The notes under the pieces: model-generated
Database searches by the model: none
What the model saw: only the letters and a program-made list of their open reading frames with translations
What the model was told of the DNA's origin: nothing
Program-made: the position numbers and the translations under genes
NCBI RefSeq assembly: GCF_000340865.1
Contig: NC_020299.1
Location: 62,001 to 126,000 of the forward strand
Length of the DNA stretch: 64,000 nucleotides
From: Candidatus Kinetoplastibacterium oncopeltii TCC290E
GTDB taxonomy: Bacteria > Pseudomonadota > Gammaproteobacteria > Burkholderiales > Burkholderiaceae_B
Reading direction: 5' to 3'
In this document: positions 1 through 9,568 of the stretch, in pieces
Position numbering within the stretch: the first letter of the stretch is position 1
Layout: the number at the start of each line of letters is the position of its first letter

Positions 1-24
1 TTATTTATAGTATCTTATTTTATT

Positions 25-99
25 GCATCCGTAGTTCAATGGATAGAATGTGAGTTTCCGAAGCTCTTGATGCAGGTTCAATTCCTGTCGGATGCGCCA
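25..99 (+). tRNA. tRNA-Arg (anticodon CCG)
   Basis: Folds as a cloverleaf. The acceptor half GCATCCG pairs perfectly with CGGATGC, the discriminator is G, and CCA is encoded at 97-99. The anticodon loop is TTCCGAA, so the anticodon is CCG at 58-60, reading the arginine codon CGG. A possible -10 box, TATAGT, lies at 6-11; any -35 box would be outside the window. The gene converges on gshA, whose stop codon is only about 15 bases away. Confidence 0.93.
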
Positions 100-114
100 A
101 AGATTTTTGATTTT

Positions 115-1725
115 TTAATTTCGATTATTGTCATTAAAATGTTTACTAAGGTCGTTTTGTAAAGATTTAACATATTCCTCAAAATTTATTTCACTTTTTC
201 CCTCTAATGAGGAAAAATCCTCATGAGATTTAATAGCATTTTCTTTATATTTATCATGATTTGAATCTGTTTTTTCTTTTAAAACAGATGAATGATATTT
301 ACTTATCCCTAATGAATATTCTGCCAAAGATATTTTTTTATCTCTTAGATCTCTAATAATCTTTGCAGATGGAGTAAGGTCTTGGTCATTTACTTTTTTA
401 AGTTGATTTAATACTGAATCGTAATGTAAATTTTTATTAGTTTCTTTATCCAATAAAGAAGCAACATCTCCTATTTTAGTAATTAATTCAGTAGAAAATT
501 GTTTTAATGGAACAGTTGAACCTTTCTTCTTGATTAGTAAGCTTGGCTCTCTTCCTCTGTACGCGACATTTGAAAAATTTTCATAGTGTTCTTTATACTC
601 ATTTTTAATGAATATAGGACTATCTTCAATTGCACAAAATAATAGAAAAGAATCTAAAAAACGACAAGTTTCTATACTGATTCCTATAGAAGATTCTAAG
701 TCAATGTCCAGACATCTTACTTCAACATATTGAACCCCATTCTGTTTTAAACCATTTATAAGCCGATCATTATTATTAATAGAGCATTTAGGTCTTATCA
801 TGGAATAGTATTCGTTCTCAATCTGAAGTATATTAGTATTTAATTGTATCCAATCTTCTCCGTAATTAGTTCCAATATTTTGGTACCCAGGCCAGGGCTT
901 CATTATAGCTTCATATAGCCCTGTAAGGAACTCTTCCAAGTTGTTGTAAGATATATCTAGCTTAGATTGAACTTTGCTATAGTAGCCAAGCTTGCTTACT
1001 CTTAGACTAGTTGCATAAGGCAAATAGACAGTCTTGCTATCTATTTTAGCAAGATCATCTATATTGATGTTATTTTTTATCAAATCAACAGATATTGCTG
1101 GCGTTGATCCAAATAAATATACTATCAACCAGGAGTATCTTATGAAATTACGCATTAAATTAAAATAACATTGACTATTAAAATTTTTCTGATTTTTATC
1201 TTTACAGTTTAAGTTTTCTAATATTTCATTATTTAAAGAAAAATTATAATGAAGTCCTGATATGCATTGCATTTTCCTTCCATAGCGTTTTGCTAGGCCT
1301 TTCCTATATACATGCTTATACATACCTATGTTGTTTTTCCCAAACCATGCTATTGGTATTTCACTATCTTTTTTTGAAGATAGTTCTGGTATTGAATTGT
1401 GCCATAGCATTTCATTATTCAGTGAGCTATAAACGAAATTATGTATGCTAGTAAGTTCTTTTATCAAAGAATCAACAGAATTATTAGTTCCTGTAATAAG
1501 TTCTAATAATGCTTCTGAGTAATCAGTTGTTACATTTTTATTAGTTAAAGATGATCCTAATGTATGTGGATGAGGCAGATTAGACAAATCTCCGTAATAA
1601 TTAACCCTTAATGCCTCTCTTTCTATTCCTCGTAAGATTTTTGAAGAAAGATTTTTAATATCTTGAAGTAAATTGATGTTATTAGGTATTAGACGTTGTA
1701 TGTCATGCATATTTGAATTTTTCAT
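115..1725 (-). CDS. gshA: Glutamate-cysteine ligase (proteobacterial class)
   Basis: Catalyses the ATP-dependent first step of glutathione synthesis, joining L-glutamate to L-cysteine in the cytosol. The N-terminal family signature is clear: RGIEREALR at residues 32-40, then HTLGSSLT and TTDYSEALLELITG (about 54-79). At 536 residues it matches the roughly 520-residue E. coli-type GshA; the excess is a lysine/aspartate/asparagine-rich tail (about 480-536) typical of A+T-biased proteins. Methionine 6 (base 1710) is an alternative start; neither start has a good Shine-Dalgarno. It stands alone and is divergent from ubiE. No glutathione synthetase gene (gshB) is nearby. Confidence 0.93.
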   Translation of the reverse strand: MKNSNMHDIQRLIPNNINLLQDIKNLSSKILRGIEREALRVNYYGDLSNLPHPHTLGSSLTNKNVTTDYSEALLELITGTNNSVDSLIKELTSIHNFVYSSLNNEMLWHNSIPELSSKKDSEIPIAWFGKNNIGMYKHVYRKGLAKRYGRKMQCISGLHYNFSLNNEILENLNCKDKNQKNFNSQCYFNLMRNFIRYSWLIVYLFGSTPAISVDLIKNNINIDDLAKIDSKTVYLPYATSLRVSKLGYYSKVQSKLDISYNNLEEFLTGLYEAIMKPWPGYQNIGTNYGEDWIQLNTNILQIENEYYSMIRPKCSINNNDRLINGLKQNGVQYVEVRCLDIDLESSIGISIETCRFLDSFLLFCAIEDSPIFIKNEYKEHYENFSNVAYRGREPSLLIKKKGSTVPLKQFSTELITKIGDVASLLDKETNKNLHYDSVLNQLKKVNDQDLTPSAKIIRDLRDKKISLAEYSLGISKYHSSVLKEKTDSNHDKYKENAIKSHEDFSSLEGKSEINFEEYVKSLQNDLSKHFNDNNRN

Positions 1726-1963
1726 TGTTAGTATTTCATTTATATTGATAAGTTGATTGCATCATAATTCAAAAAAATACTTGTCAGTTTATAACTATTA
1801 TCTATTAACTATATTTAATAATCCCATTATATCTTATAAAGATTTTATAGTGGCATTTTATCAAAAGAGTATAGAATACCTAATTTGTATGAATTTTAAC
1901 TTTTTTAAAAGGATAATCAATTTTCTAAATATTATATTTAGTTTATTGATAAGAAGAAATTAT

Positions 1964-2734
1964 ATGAAAGATGGAGCTAATGGAAATTTTTTAGAAAATG
2001 AAAACTCTACACATTTTGGATATAAGTTTATTGAAACATCTGAAAAGAAAATGCTAGTATCAAAGGTTTTTGATTCTGTAGCAGATCAATATGATTTAAT
2101 GAATGACTTAATGTCATTAGGACTTCATCGTTTATGGAAAAAATTTTTAATTAGTAAGGCTAATATAAGACCAGGAATGAAAATTCTTGATATAGCTGGA
2201 GGCACTGGTGATTTGGCCAGAATGTTCATTGATAAACATATAAAAAATGTTGAGATTTGGCTTACTGACATTAACATTGATATGTTAAATGTTGGTTATG
2301 ATAGATTAATAAATAGTGGTTATATATTGCCTATCGTTGCTTGTGATGCCGAGTCATTGCCTTTTGCTTCATCCTATTTTGATAGAATTAGCGTTTCTTT
2401 TGGTCTACGTAATATGACAAATAAAATGCAAGCTATGTCGGAGATGAGAAGGGTTTTGAAACCAGGTGGAAAGTTGTTGATATTAGAGTTTTCTCAAATC
2501 ATTGAACCTTTGAGATTTTTATATGACTATTATTCTTTTAAATTCTTGCCTTGGCTTGGTAACAAGATAACAGGAGATGGAGATAGTTATAGATATCTAG
2601 TAGAATCAATACGTATGCATCCTAAGCAAGATGTATTAGCGCAAATGATGATTGATTCTGGTTTTCGCAAGGTTAAGTTTTCTAATCTAAATGCTGGTAT
2701 AGTAGCTTTGCATGAAGGTATAAAGATAGATTAG
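1964..2734 (+). CDS. ubiE: Ubiquinone/menaquinone biosynthesis C-methyltransferase UbiE
   Basis: SAM-dependent C-methyltransferase of ubiquinone synthesis that methylates the benzoquinol ring. From this start (257 aa) it aligns along the whole family. VFDSVADQYDLMNDLMSLG lies at about 35-53, the SAM-binding motif ILDIAGGTGD at 74-83, and the later VSFGLRNMTN and RVLKPGGKLLILEFS blocks are present. The open frame extends upstream to 1757, but those 69 extra residues are low-complexity and unlike any UbiE. The ATG at 1964 has a purine-rich stretch (AAGAAG) just upstream, so I chose it. First gene of an apparent ubiE-Tim44-ubiJ-ubiB cluster, the usual order in Burkholderiales. Confidence 0.93.
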   Translation: MKDGANGNFLENENSTHFGYKFIETSEKKMLVSKVFDSVADQYDLMNDLMSLGLHRLWKKFLISKANIRPGMKILDIAGGTGDLARMFIDKHIKNVEIWLTDINIDMLNVGYDRLINSGYILPIVACDAESLPFASSYFDRISVSFGLRNMTNKMQAMSEMRRVLKPGGKLLILEFSQIIEPLRFLYDYYSFKFLPWLGNKITGDGDSYRYLVESIRMHPKQDVLAQMMIDSGFRKVKFSNLNAGIVALHEGIKID

Positions 2735-2773
2735 CCAGTATAAAATTGATTTAATAGTTAAAGGTGTATTTGT

Positions 2774-3625
2774 ATGTTCATCTCATTGAAAAGTAAGTTT
2801 TTTCTATTATCTTTAATATTTGTTATATTTACAGCTATGTTTCTATCTTGCAATGCAGAAGCACGTCGCATTGGAGGAGGTCATAATATTGGAAAACACT
2901 ATAAAGCTCCATATAAAAAAAATGATTTAAGTTCTAATAATCATTATAAAAAAGAATCAAAAACAACTATAAATCATAGCAATAAAGGCAATTTATTTTC
3001 TAAAATAATGGGACCTATAATTGCAGGATTTGGTTTGGCCACAATGTTATCATACTTTGGTCTAAGTGGTTTTTTTGTAAATTTTATCTCTATTTCCATA
3101 ATTATTTTTTTAATCTTATCTTCCATGTATCTAATTTTTAGCTATTTTTTTATGAAAAATAGTAAAATTTCTTATTGCGGAAAGCAAAAAAATTTTCAGA
3201 ATAATAACGATGGTTATTTTATTAATAAGCTAGAAAAAAATAGTTCTTTTTGTGATAATTTCAATACAAAAGAATTTTCAGAGCAGGCTAAAATATTTTT
3301 CTTGCATATGCAGGAATCATGGAGAAATGGTGATATAGATTCGTTAAAAATTTATTTAACAGATGAAATGATCAGCATTATAGAAAATGATTTCAAACAC
3401 AAAAATTATGATCGAGAAGTCCAAGTATTATCTTTATATTATGAATTTTTAAACACTGAATACGAGAAGAGTAATGACAATACTTTTGCAAATATTCGTT
3501 TTTTCGGAGTTATTAAAGAGAATACTAATTCAAATGTTAATAGTTTTGATGAGATATGGATTTTTCAAAAAAACCATTCTTCTGGATGGCTTTTAGCTGG
3601 GATTCAGGAAAATATTGATCATTAA
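2774..3625 (+). CDS. Tim44-domain membrane protein
   Basis: A 283-residue protein of the bacterial Tim44-like family (named for the domain shared with the mitochondrial import protein; bacterial function not settled). Residues 8-27 form a hydrophobic signal or anchor segment ending near a cysteine (LSCNAEA). A basic, glycine/histidine-rich linker follows. About 77-130 holds two hydrophobic segments, and the Tim44-like domain fills about 160-280 (EQAKIFFLHMQESWRNGDIDSL through EIWIFQKN...WLLAGIQE). It sits between ubiE and ubiJ, as in other Burkholderiales. That placement suggests, but does not prove, a link to the ubiquinone machinery or the membrane. Confidence 0.8.
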   Translation: MFISLKSKFFLLSLIFVIFTAMFLSCNAEARRIGGGHNIGKHYKAPYKKNDLSSNNHYKKESKTTINHSNKGNLFSKIMGPIIAGFGLATMLSYFGLSGFFVNFISISIIIFLILSSMYLIFSYFFMKNSKISYCGKQKNFQNNNDGYFINKLEKNSSFCDNFNTKEFSEQAKIFFLHMQESWRNGDIDSLKIYLTDEMISIIENDFKHKNYDREVQVLSLYYEFLNTEYEKSNDNTFANIRFFGVIKENTNSNVNSFDEIWIFQKNHSSGWLLAGIQENIDH

Positions 3626-3639
3626 TATTGAGTATTTTT

Positions 3640-4263
3640 ATGAATTTTTCAAATATGTCTCATATAATTATAAATAAATTAATCTTTATTATTAACCATT
3701 TATTTAACAAACATAAAAATTTGTCAAATATTTTGAATCAACATGTTGGTAAAATCTTAGAGATCAATGTTAATGATTGTTTATTAAGATTTATTATTAA
3801 TAATGAAGGTATATTTGAAGTTGCTAAATATGACAATAAAAATCCTAGCATGATTGTAACTTGTAATGAATCTATTATAGAGATACTAAAATCTATTAAT
3901 CACTGTGATTTTTCTTCTGTATCTAAGTTTATGCATGTATCTGGAGATTTACAGTTCATGAGCGATATGTCAATTTTATTAAAGAATATTGAGCTAATTC
4001 CTAAAGATGAATCTTATAAAATTATTGAAAGCCTTATGAGCAATGTTAGATGGATTCTTAATAAGATATGTAATTTCGGTTATAATTTGTCAAGTGAATT
4101 TAATTGGTCTTTTTGTGAGGAATTTGATATTTTAGCAGATAAGATAATATATAAAGATTTTAAGAAAAATATAAAATCTATATACATAGATACAAAAAAA
4201 ACACGTATTCGCGTAAATAATTTATGTAGAAGTATTGATAATATTGTAAAGATCGACTGCTGA
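3640..4263 (+). CDS. ubiJ: Ubiquinone biosynthesis accessory factor UbiJ (SCP2 domain)
   Basis: UbiJ is a lipid-binding (SCP2 fold) scaffold for the aerobic ubiquinone-synthesis complex and works with UbiB and UbiK. Sequence identity is weak, but the size (207 aa), an N-terminal SCP2-like region (about 30-110, including DCLLRFIINNEG...PSMIVTCNES and MHVSGDLQFMSDMSILL) and the position directly before ubiB support the call. A TTG at 3628 would add four residues; the in-frame ATG at 3640 is taken as the start. The C-terminus (about 170-207) is lysine/isoleucine-rich and diverged. The gene ends four bases before ubiB, so they are probably co-translated. Confidence 0.8.
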   Translation: MNFSNMSHIIINKLIFIINHLFNKHKNLSNILNQHVGKILEINVNDCLLRFIINNEGIFEVAKYDNKNPSMIVTCNESIIEILKSINHCDFSSVSKFMHVSGDLQFMSDMSILLKNIELIPKDESYKIIESLMSNVRWILNKICNFGYNLSSEFNWSFCEEFDILADKIIYKDFKKNIKSIYIDTKKTRIRVNNLCRSIDNIVKIDC

Positions 4264-4267
4264 TAAA

Positions 4268-5818
4268 ATGTATTCAATTATTCGTTTAATTTATATTATA
4301 TTTATTTCAATAAGATATGGACTCCCAAGATTATTAATTAGTAGAAGTAACTCTAGATTTTCTAATTTTTTTATAAAAACAATTTCTCTTTTCTCTATAA
4401 GAAATATTGATAGAGGAAAGTCATTTAGGTTAGCATTAGAGAAACTTGGACCTTTATTTATTAAGCTAGGTCAATCATTATCAAATAGAAACGATTTATT
4501 ACCAAATGATATTATTGCTGAGCTTGCCATGCTTTATGATAAAGTATCACCATTTCATTCTAGTGAAGTTATTAATTGTATAGAGAGTTCTTTTGGTAAG
4601 CCAATAAATATTTTATTTTTAAGTTTTAATGATATTCCAACAGCTGCAGCTTCTGTCGCTCAGGTACATTTTGCTGTTATGCATGATGGTAGAGAGGTTG
4701 CTGTAAAAGTTTTAAGGCCTGGTATTTTAAAAATAATTGATAGAGATTTATCTTTGCTAAGGTTATTATCTAAAATTATTAATTTCTTTTGGTCAGATTC
4801 TAATAGATTGAAACTTAAAGGTGTAATAAATGAATTTGACAAATATTTACATAATGAGATTGATCTAAGATTTGAGGCTGCTAATTGTAGCCAAATAAGT
4901 TCTAATTTTAAGAAAAATAATAATAGAAAAGGAATGTTAATTGTTCCTAATATTGTATGGGAGTTAACTAATTCCTTGATATTGACAATGGAAAGAATGT
5001 ATGGAATTCCTGTTAATCAAATAGAAAATTTACACAATGTTGGTCTGAATACGTCTGATATAGCTTCCAAAGGAATTCAGATTTTTCTTTTACAAGTTTT
5101 CGAAGATGGATTTTTTCATGCTGATATGCATCCTGGTAATATACATATATCTTATGATAGACGTACTTTCGGTAGTTATATTGCTTTAGATTTTGGCATA
5201 GTTGGTTGTTTATCAGATTCTGATAAGAGTTATCTCGCACAAAATTTAGTATCTTTTTTTCATAAAGATTATAAAAGCGTCGCCAAGTTGCATATAGAGT
5301 CTGGATGGGTATCCAAGGATACTGTAGTTGAAGATTTAGAAAGTGCTATTCGCACTGTATGTGAGCCGTATTTTGGTAAACCACTATCTGAATTATCAAT
5401 TGGCAAATTATTATTAAAGCTTTTTCAGGTATCTAGATCTTTTAATATGGAAGTGCAACCACAATTAGTTCTGCTTCAAAAGACTTTATTAAATGTTGAG
5501 GCCTTAGGAATTCAGTTAGATCCAGAATTAAATTTATGGGAAACAGCTAAACCATATCTTGAGAAATGGTTACGACATAGGGTTGGATTTCATGCTTTTT
5601 CTAACGCATTGAAAAATGAGGCTATAAAATTACCATCTATATTGCCAGCTATACCTCGTTTATTACACAATTATTTATTACATAAAAACTCTAGTATAAA
5701 AATAGAAGAGGAGTTATTAAAGATTAAAAAAAATAATAGATATATTATCGTATCTTCAATAATTACAAATATTTTTGTTGTATATTTAATAGTAGTATTT
5801 TTACGCTTATATAATTAA
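4268..5818 (+). CDS. ubiB: Atypical kinase/ATPase UbiB (ubiquinone biosynthesis)
   Basis: Member of the ABC1/ADCK/UbiB atypical-kinase family; it supports ubiquinone synthesis, probably by extracting lipid intermediates from the membrane using ATP. Family motifs are visible: the KxGQ-type FIKLGQS at 64-70, the alanine-rich nucleotide loop AAASVAQVH, the lysine motif VAVKVLRPG, HADMHPGN in place of the usual catalytic loop, and the metal-binding ALDFGIVG. A hydrophobic C-terminal segment (about 492-514) anchors it in the inner membrane. At 516 aa it is close to the E. coli protein (546 aa) but has one clear C-terminal membrane segment. Last gene of the ubiE cluster. Confidence 0.93.
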   Translation: MYSIIRLIYIIFISIRYGLPRLLISRSNSRFSNFFIKTISLFSIRNIDRGKSFRLALEKLGPLFIKLGQSLSNRNDLLPNDIIAELAMLYDKVSPFHSSEVINCIESSFGKPINILFLSFNDIPTAAASVAQVHFAVMHDGREVAVKVLRPGILKIIDRDLSLLRLLSKIINFFWSDSNRLKLKGVINEFDKYLHNEIDLRFEAANCSQISSNFKKNNNRKGMLIVPNIVWELTNSLILTMERMYGIPVNQIENLHNVGLNTSDIASKGIQIFLLQVFEDGFFHADMHPGNIHISYDRRTFGSYIALDFGIVGCLSDSDKSYLAQNLVSFFHKDYKSVAKLHIESGWVSKDTVVEDLESAIRTVCEPYFGKPLSELSIGKLLLKLFQVSRSFNMEVQPQLVLLQKTLLNVEALGIQLDPELNLWETAKPYLEKWLRHRVGFHAFSNALKNEAIKLPSILPAIPRLLHNYLLHKNSSIKIEEELLKIKKNNRYIIVSSIITNIFVVYLIVVFLRLYN

Positions 5819-6008
5819 TTTTAATATACTTATCTTTTAAATCTCATATTACTATTTCGCTTTTTTATTTTGATTTATCAATAATTAATCAATTTCAATA
5901 ATTTTGATAATCTTTTAGACGTAAATTTTGTATGCTCTATATGCTTGCTATAGTTTATTAAACAATTTATGATAATAGTGCTTAGTTATAGTATTAAGAA
6001 TAGCAAAT

Positions 6009-6614
6009 ATGTTAAAAATCGGTTTAACTGGTGGTATAGGCTCAGGCAAGACACTTGTCACTTATTTTCTGAGAGACTTAGGTGCTTACATAATAGATAC
6101 TGATGAGATTGCTAAATCGCTGACAAATATTGGTGGTGAAGCTCTGCCTAAAATAATAGATGTTTTTGGTGAAAAAGTTATTGACAGTAACGGTCAGTTA
6201 GATAGATCATGGCTGCGTGAGCATATTTTTTCTGATAAAAATGCTCGTATCAATTTAGAATTAATAATGCATCCATTGATTAATTATTATTCTGACCTAA
6301 TGCTTAAACAATATTCAGGATTATATGTTGTTTTTGTCGTTCCATTATTGCTAAATTCTTCAATATGGCTTGATAAAGTTAATCGTATATGTGTTGTTGA
6401 TTGTGATGAAAATACTCAGATAAAAAGAGTTAGTGAACGAAAATTAAGTTTAGATACTATAAAGAAAATTATATCTGTGCAAACTGATCGTCATACACGT
6501 TTAAATTTTGCTGATGATATTATAATAAATGGGGAAAGCATTTCTAAGCAGGATTTATTTAAACAAGTAAAAATGAATCATGATTATTGGTGTATGATAT
6601 CTTCGAGATTTTAA
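6009..6614 (+). CDS. coaE: Dephospho-CoA kinase
   Basis: Phosphorylates the 3'-hydroxyl of dephospho-CoA, the last step of coenzyme A synthesis. The P-loop GLTGGIGSGKT occupies residues 5-15. DTDEIAK (substrate region), HPLI, VVFVVPLLLN and the lid motif with VSERKLS follow in family order. At 201 aa it is normal length. CoaD, the preceding enzyme of the pathway, is also in this window (48668-49186). Upstream of zapD, as in many proteobacteria (coaE-zapD-yacG), but yacG is absent here. Confidence 0.95.
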   Translation: MLKIGLTGGIGSGKTLVTYFLRDLGAYIIDTDEIAKSLTNIGGEALPKIIDVFGEKVIDSNGQLDRSWLREHIFSDKNARINLELIMHPLINYYSDLMLKQYSGLYVVFVVPLLLNSSIWLDKVNRICVVDCDENTQIKRVSERKLSLDTIKKIISVQTDRHTRLNFADDIIINGESISKQDLFKQVKMNHDYWCMISSRF

Positions 6615-6659
6615 TATGGTTAATTCGCTTTAATCTTATACAATAGGTTTTGAAATATA

Positions 6660-7409
6660 GTGATTTTTTTTGAATATCCATTTAATGAGCGAGTTAGGAT
6701 TTACTTGCGATTAGAGTATCTTTTTGACAGACTATTCTTTGCTATTGAGAGTAGTGAGACTAGATTGCACCAGATAGCAATATCTACACTATTTGAAATT
6801 ATTGACGCTATTGATAGATCTGACGTTAAGGGTTCTATTTTGCAAGATTTAGAAAAACAGCGTTTATTTCTGTTGAATTTGCGCAAAAACAGGAATGTCA
6901 ATCAAAGAATGTTGGAGCTAGCCATTTCTGAACTAGGAGCTGTGAGTTCTGCTTTAATATCTTCTGGAAGACCTGGACATTCTCTTAGAGAAAATGAATG
7001 GTTAAATAGCCTTAGAGGAAAGTTATTAGTTTCTGGATGTGCAGCACAAGCTGATATGCCTTCATATTATTTTTGGCAAAATAAAAATGAATTGATTAGA
7101 AGGAGAGATTTGAATAACTGGGTATCACACGTTAACCCTTTATTTGAATCTTTAAAAATGGTTTTGAGTTTGCTAAGAGAGTCTGGTAACTTTGTGGAAT
7201 GCATTTCAAATAATGGAGAATATCAGAGAATGTTGGGAGGTAAAGAGTATCAGTTATTGAGATTATGCTTGTATGAAGAACAGGAAATATTTCCTGAGAT
7301 AAGTGCGAATAAACATATGATATCAATAAGATTTTCAAAGCAAGAAAGTGATTTTAAGTCTACAATTGTCAAAGATTATATTGCTTTTAAAATCGCTTTC
7401 TGTCGATGA
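6660..7409 (+). CDS. zapD: Cell division protein ZapD
   Basis: ZapD cross-links FtsZ filaments and stabilises the division ring in the cytosol. The N-terminus IFFEYPFNERVRIYLRLEYLFDRLFF is the family signature, the central alpha-helical region contains GRPGHSLRENEWLNSLRGKLLVSGCAAQADMPSYYFW-type conserved stretches, and the 249-residue length is typical. The start is GTG at 6660, the only start that keeps the conserved N-terminus intact. It follows coaE by 45 bases. Its 3' end is followed by a compact rho-independent terminator. Retention of ZapD shows that FtsZ-based division is still tuned. Confidence 0.92.
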   Translation: MIFFEYPFNERVRIYLRLEYLFDRLFFAIESSETRLHQIAISTLFEIIDAIDRSDVKGSILQDLEKQRLFLLNLRKNRNVNQRMLELAISELGAVSSALISSGRPGHSLRENEWLNSLRGKLLVSGCAAQADMPSYYFWQNKNELIRRRDLNNWVSHVNPLFESLKMVLSLLRESGNFVECISNNGEYQRMLGGKEYQLLRLCLYEEQEIFPEISANKHMISIRFSKQESDFKSTIVKDYIAFKIAFCR

Positions 7410-7431
7410 TTGTTATGAATACAATTTGGAA

Positions 7432-7459
7432 TACCTCTTTTTAAGAGGTAAAGTTTTTT
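7432..7459 (+). terminator. Rho-independent terminator after zapD
   Basis: Perfect 8-bp stem TACCTCTT / AAGAGGTA (7432-7439 with 7443-7450), a three-T loop, and a downstream T tract (TTTTTT at 7454-7459). Orientation fits termination of the coaE-zapD transcript. It overlaps the last codons and stop of the opposing DUF815 gene. Confidence 0.72.
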
Positions 7460-8307
7460 GAAACCCAATATCGTGCAAATTGTTGAGCTATTCGACCAGA
7501 TCTAGATCCTCTTTCTATTGCCCATTGTATGGCTTCATTGCGAAAATCCATAAAATCAATATTTTTCACAGAATCTCCTTGAATTTCATTGATCCAGTGT
7601 TTCACTATATCAAGATAAAAATCTTGATTAAATGGATGAAATGATACCCATAATCCAAATCTTTCAGACAGGGAAGTCTTCTCTTCTATTGTTTCTCCAG
7701 GGTGTATTTCACCATCGTGGTCTTTTGATGATTGAAGATTTTCATAAAAATATTCAGGTATTAGATGCCTTCTATTTGAGGTTGCATATATCAAAATATT
7801 ATCACTTTTTGCAGAAATGGAACCATCTAATACAGATTTTAGTGCTTTATAGCTAACTTCACCATTTTCAAAAGAAAGATCATCACAAAATAAAATATAT
7901 TTTTCTGAACGACCACTGACTATATCTACAATAATTGGTAGATCAGAAAGGTCTGATTTATCTATCTCAATTAAACGAAGTCCATTATCAGAATATTTTC
8001 CTAGCATGGATCTCACTAATGAACTTTTGCCAGTTCCCCTAGCACCTGTCATTAGAACGTTATTAGCTGGCTTACCTTCTATGAATTGTTTTGTATTGTT
8101 GTCAATAATAGTCTTTTGTCTTTCTATATGGTGCAAATCATTTAAATCAATCTCTGATATATTTTTTATAGACTGTAGATAACCTTGTGACCCTTGTTTT
8201 CTCCATTTATAAGCTAAAACATTCCAATCTGTTTCAGAAGGGACCGGTGGTAGCCAAGCACTAACTTGTTTTAAGACTCTTTTCGCTAGCTGATAAAGTT
8301 CTTTCAT
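7441..8307 (-). CDS. DUF815 family AAA-type ATP-binding protein
   Basis: A 288-residue P-loop ATPase of the DUF815 family, common in proteobacteria and of unknown specific role. Walker A is GARGTGKSS at 88-96, preceded by the hydrophobic strand NNVLMT. Walker B is YILFCDDLSF at 137-146. A sensor-like asparagine occurs in IYATSNRRHL, and ERFGLWVSF with a C-terminal GRSGRIAQQFARYW helix completes the AAA pattern. The gene follows argJ by 43 bases on the same strand, probably as one transcript. Function beyond nucleotide-dependent remodelling cannot be deduced. Confidence 0.88.
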   Translation of the reverse strand: MKELYQLAKRVLKQVSAWLPPVPSETDWNVLAYKWRKQGSQGYLQSIKNISEIDLNDLHHIERQKTIIDNNTKQFIEGKPANNVLMTGARGTGKSSLVRSMLGKYSDNGLRLIEIDKSDLSDLPIIVDIVSGRSEKYILFCDDLSFENGEVSYKALKSVLDGSISAKSDNILIYATSNRRHLIPEYFYENLQSSKDHDGEIHPGETIEEKTSLSERFGLWVSFHPFNQDFYLDIVKHWINEIQGDSVKNIDFMDFRNEAIQWAIERGSRSGRIAQQFARYWVSKNFTS

Positions 8308-8350
8308 TTTAATATTCCATCTTATATTCGAGCCTAACCGATTAAATATA

Positions 8351-9568
8351 TTATGAACGGTAATCTGAATTTATGGTCACATAATCATGTGAAAGGTCAC
8401 AGGTATATACTTTTTCTGCAAAATAACCATTATTCAGAGATATTTTTATTACAATTTCTGATTGTTTCATAACTTTTTTTCCAGATTCCTCTGTATAGAA
8501 TTTACTAAGCTCGCCATTTTCTACAATCAGCAAATCATTGAGCCAGATTTTTACCTTATTTATAGGTATGTTTGTATTTGAATATCCTATAGCTACTAGA
8601 ATTCGTCCTATATTTGGATCAGATGCATAGAATGCTGTTTTTACTAACGGTGATTTAGCAACAGAGTATGCTATAGCTAATGCTTCTTCCTTGCTAGCTG
8701 CTTTTTCCACCTGTAATGTAATGAATTTTGTTGCTCCTTCAGCATCTCTTACTATTTTTTGAGCCAAATCTGAAGCTGCTTTTGCTAGCGCATCTAATAT
8801 TATATGATAATTACTATCATGTTCTGATTCTAATTTTATTTTTGATTTGCCTGTAGCCATTATTATGAAAGAATCATTCGTAGATGTATCACCGTCTATT
8901 GTAATTCTATTGAACGATTTATCTGCTAGATCTTTAATTATTTTGTCTAATAGTGACTGCTTAATACCAATATCAGTTCCAATAAAACCTAGCATGGTAG
9001 CCATATTAGGATGAATCATTCCAGCCCCTTTACTAATTCCAGTTATAGTAAAAACCTTTTGATCAATAGTAAATTGTTCTGAAAAAATTTTAGGAATCGT
9101 ATCAGTTGTCATAATCCCATATGCAGCTTCCATCCAATTATTCTTATCGGATTTTAAAACAGCTTTATATAAGTTGTTTAATATTTTATCAACTGGTAGT
9201 GGTTCTAATACAACTCCTGTAGAAAAAGGCAATACTTGGCAATCCTCTATTTTTAATAAATTCCCTAATGAGCTACATATTGTTTGTGCATTTTTTAAGC
9301 CATTTTGTCCTGTGCCTGCATTTGCATTTCCTGTGTTTATCACCAAACTTCGTATAGGCTTGCCTAATAGCAAATGTTTTTTTGCAATTTGAACAGGGGC
9401 GGCACAGAATAGATTTTTTGTAAAAACTCCACTTACAGTGGTTCCTTCATCTAGTTTAAATACTGTTAAGTCTTTTCTATTCTCTTTCTTTATTCCCGCC
9501 TCTGTTACTCCTATTTCTATACCTTCTATTGCAAACACCATTTTAGGTATTGTTAGATTGATTGCCAT
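8351..9568 (-). CDS. argJ: Bifunctional ornithine acetyltransferase / N-acetylglutamate synthase
   Basis: Recycles the acetyl group from N-acetylornithine to glutamate in arginine synthesis. Conserved LVINTGNANAGTG lies near residues 75-87. The autoproteolysis site HPNMATMLGF contains the nucleophilic Thr191 of the mature beta chain. DGDTSTNDSFI and DPNIGRIL are present, and the chain ends DYVTINSDYRS as ArgJ does. A TTG at 9583 would add five residues; I prefer the ATG at 9568 because a GGA-type ribosome site lies directly upstream. 405 aa is the usual length. Whether this enzyme also makes N-acetylglutamate from acetyl-CoA cannot be told from sequence. Confidence 0.95.
   Translation of the reverse strand: MAINLTIPKMVFAIEGIEIGVTEAGIKKENRKDLTVFKLDEGTTVSGVFTKNLFCAAPVQIAKKHLLLGKPIRSLVINTGNANAGTGQNGLKNAQTICSSLGNLLKIEDCQVLPFSTGVVLEPLPVDKILNNLYKAVLKSDKNNWMEAAYGIMTTDTIPKIFSEQFTIDQKVFTITGISKGAGMIHPNMATMLGFIGTDIGIKQSLLDKIIKDLADKSFNRITIDGDTSTNDSFIIMATGKSKIKLESEHDSNYHIILDALAKAASDLAQKIVRDAEGATKFITLQVEKAASKEEALAIAYSVAKSPLVKTAFYASDPNIGRILVAIGYSNTNIPINKVKIWLNDLLIVENGELSKFYTEESGKKVMKQSEIVIKISLNNGYFAEKVYTCDLSHDYVTINSDYRS

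Noticed and set aside
1757..1963. Possible 69-residue N-terminal extension of UbiE
   Set aside because: Hydrophobic low-complexity sequence with no family similarity; the ATG at 1964 has a purine-rich upstream and gives the normal length.
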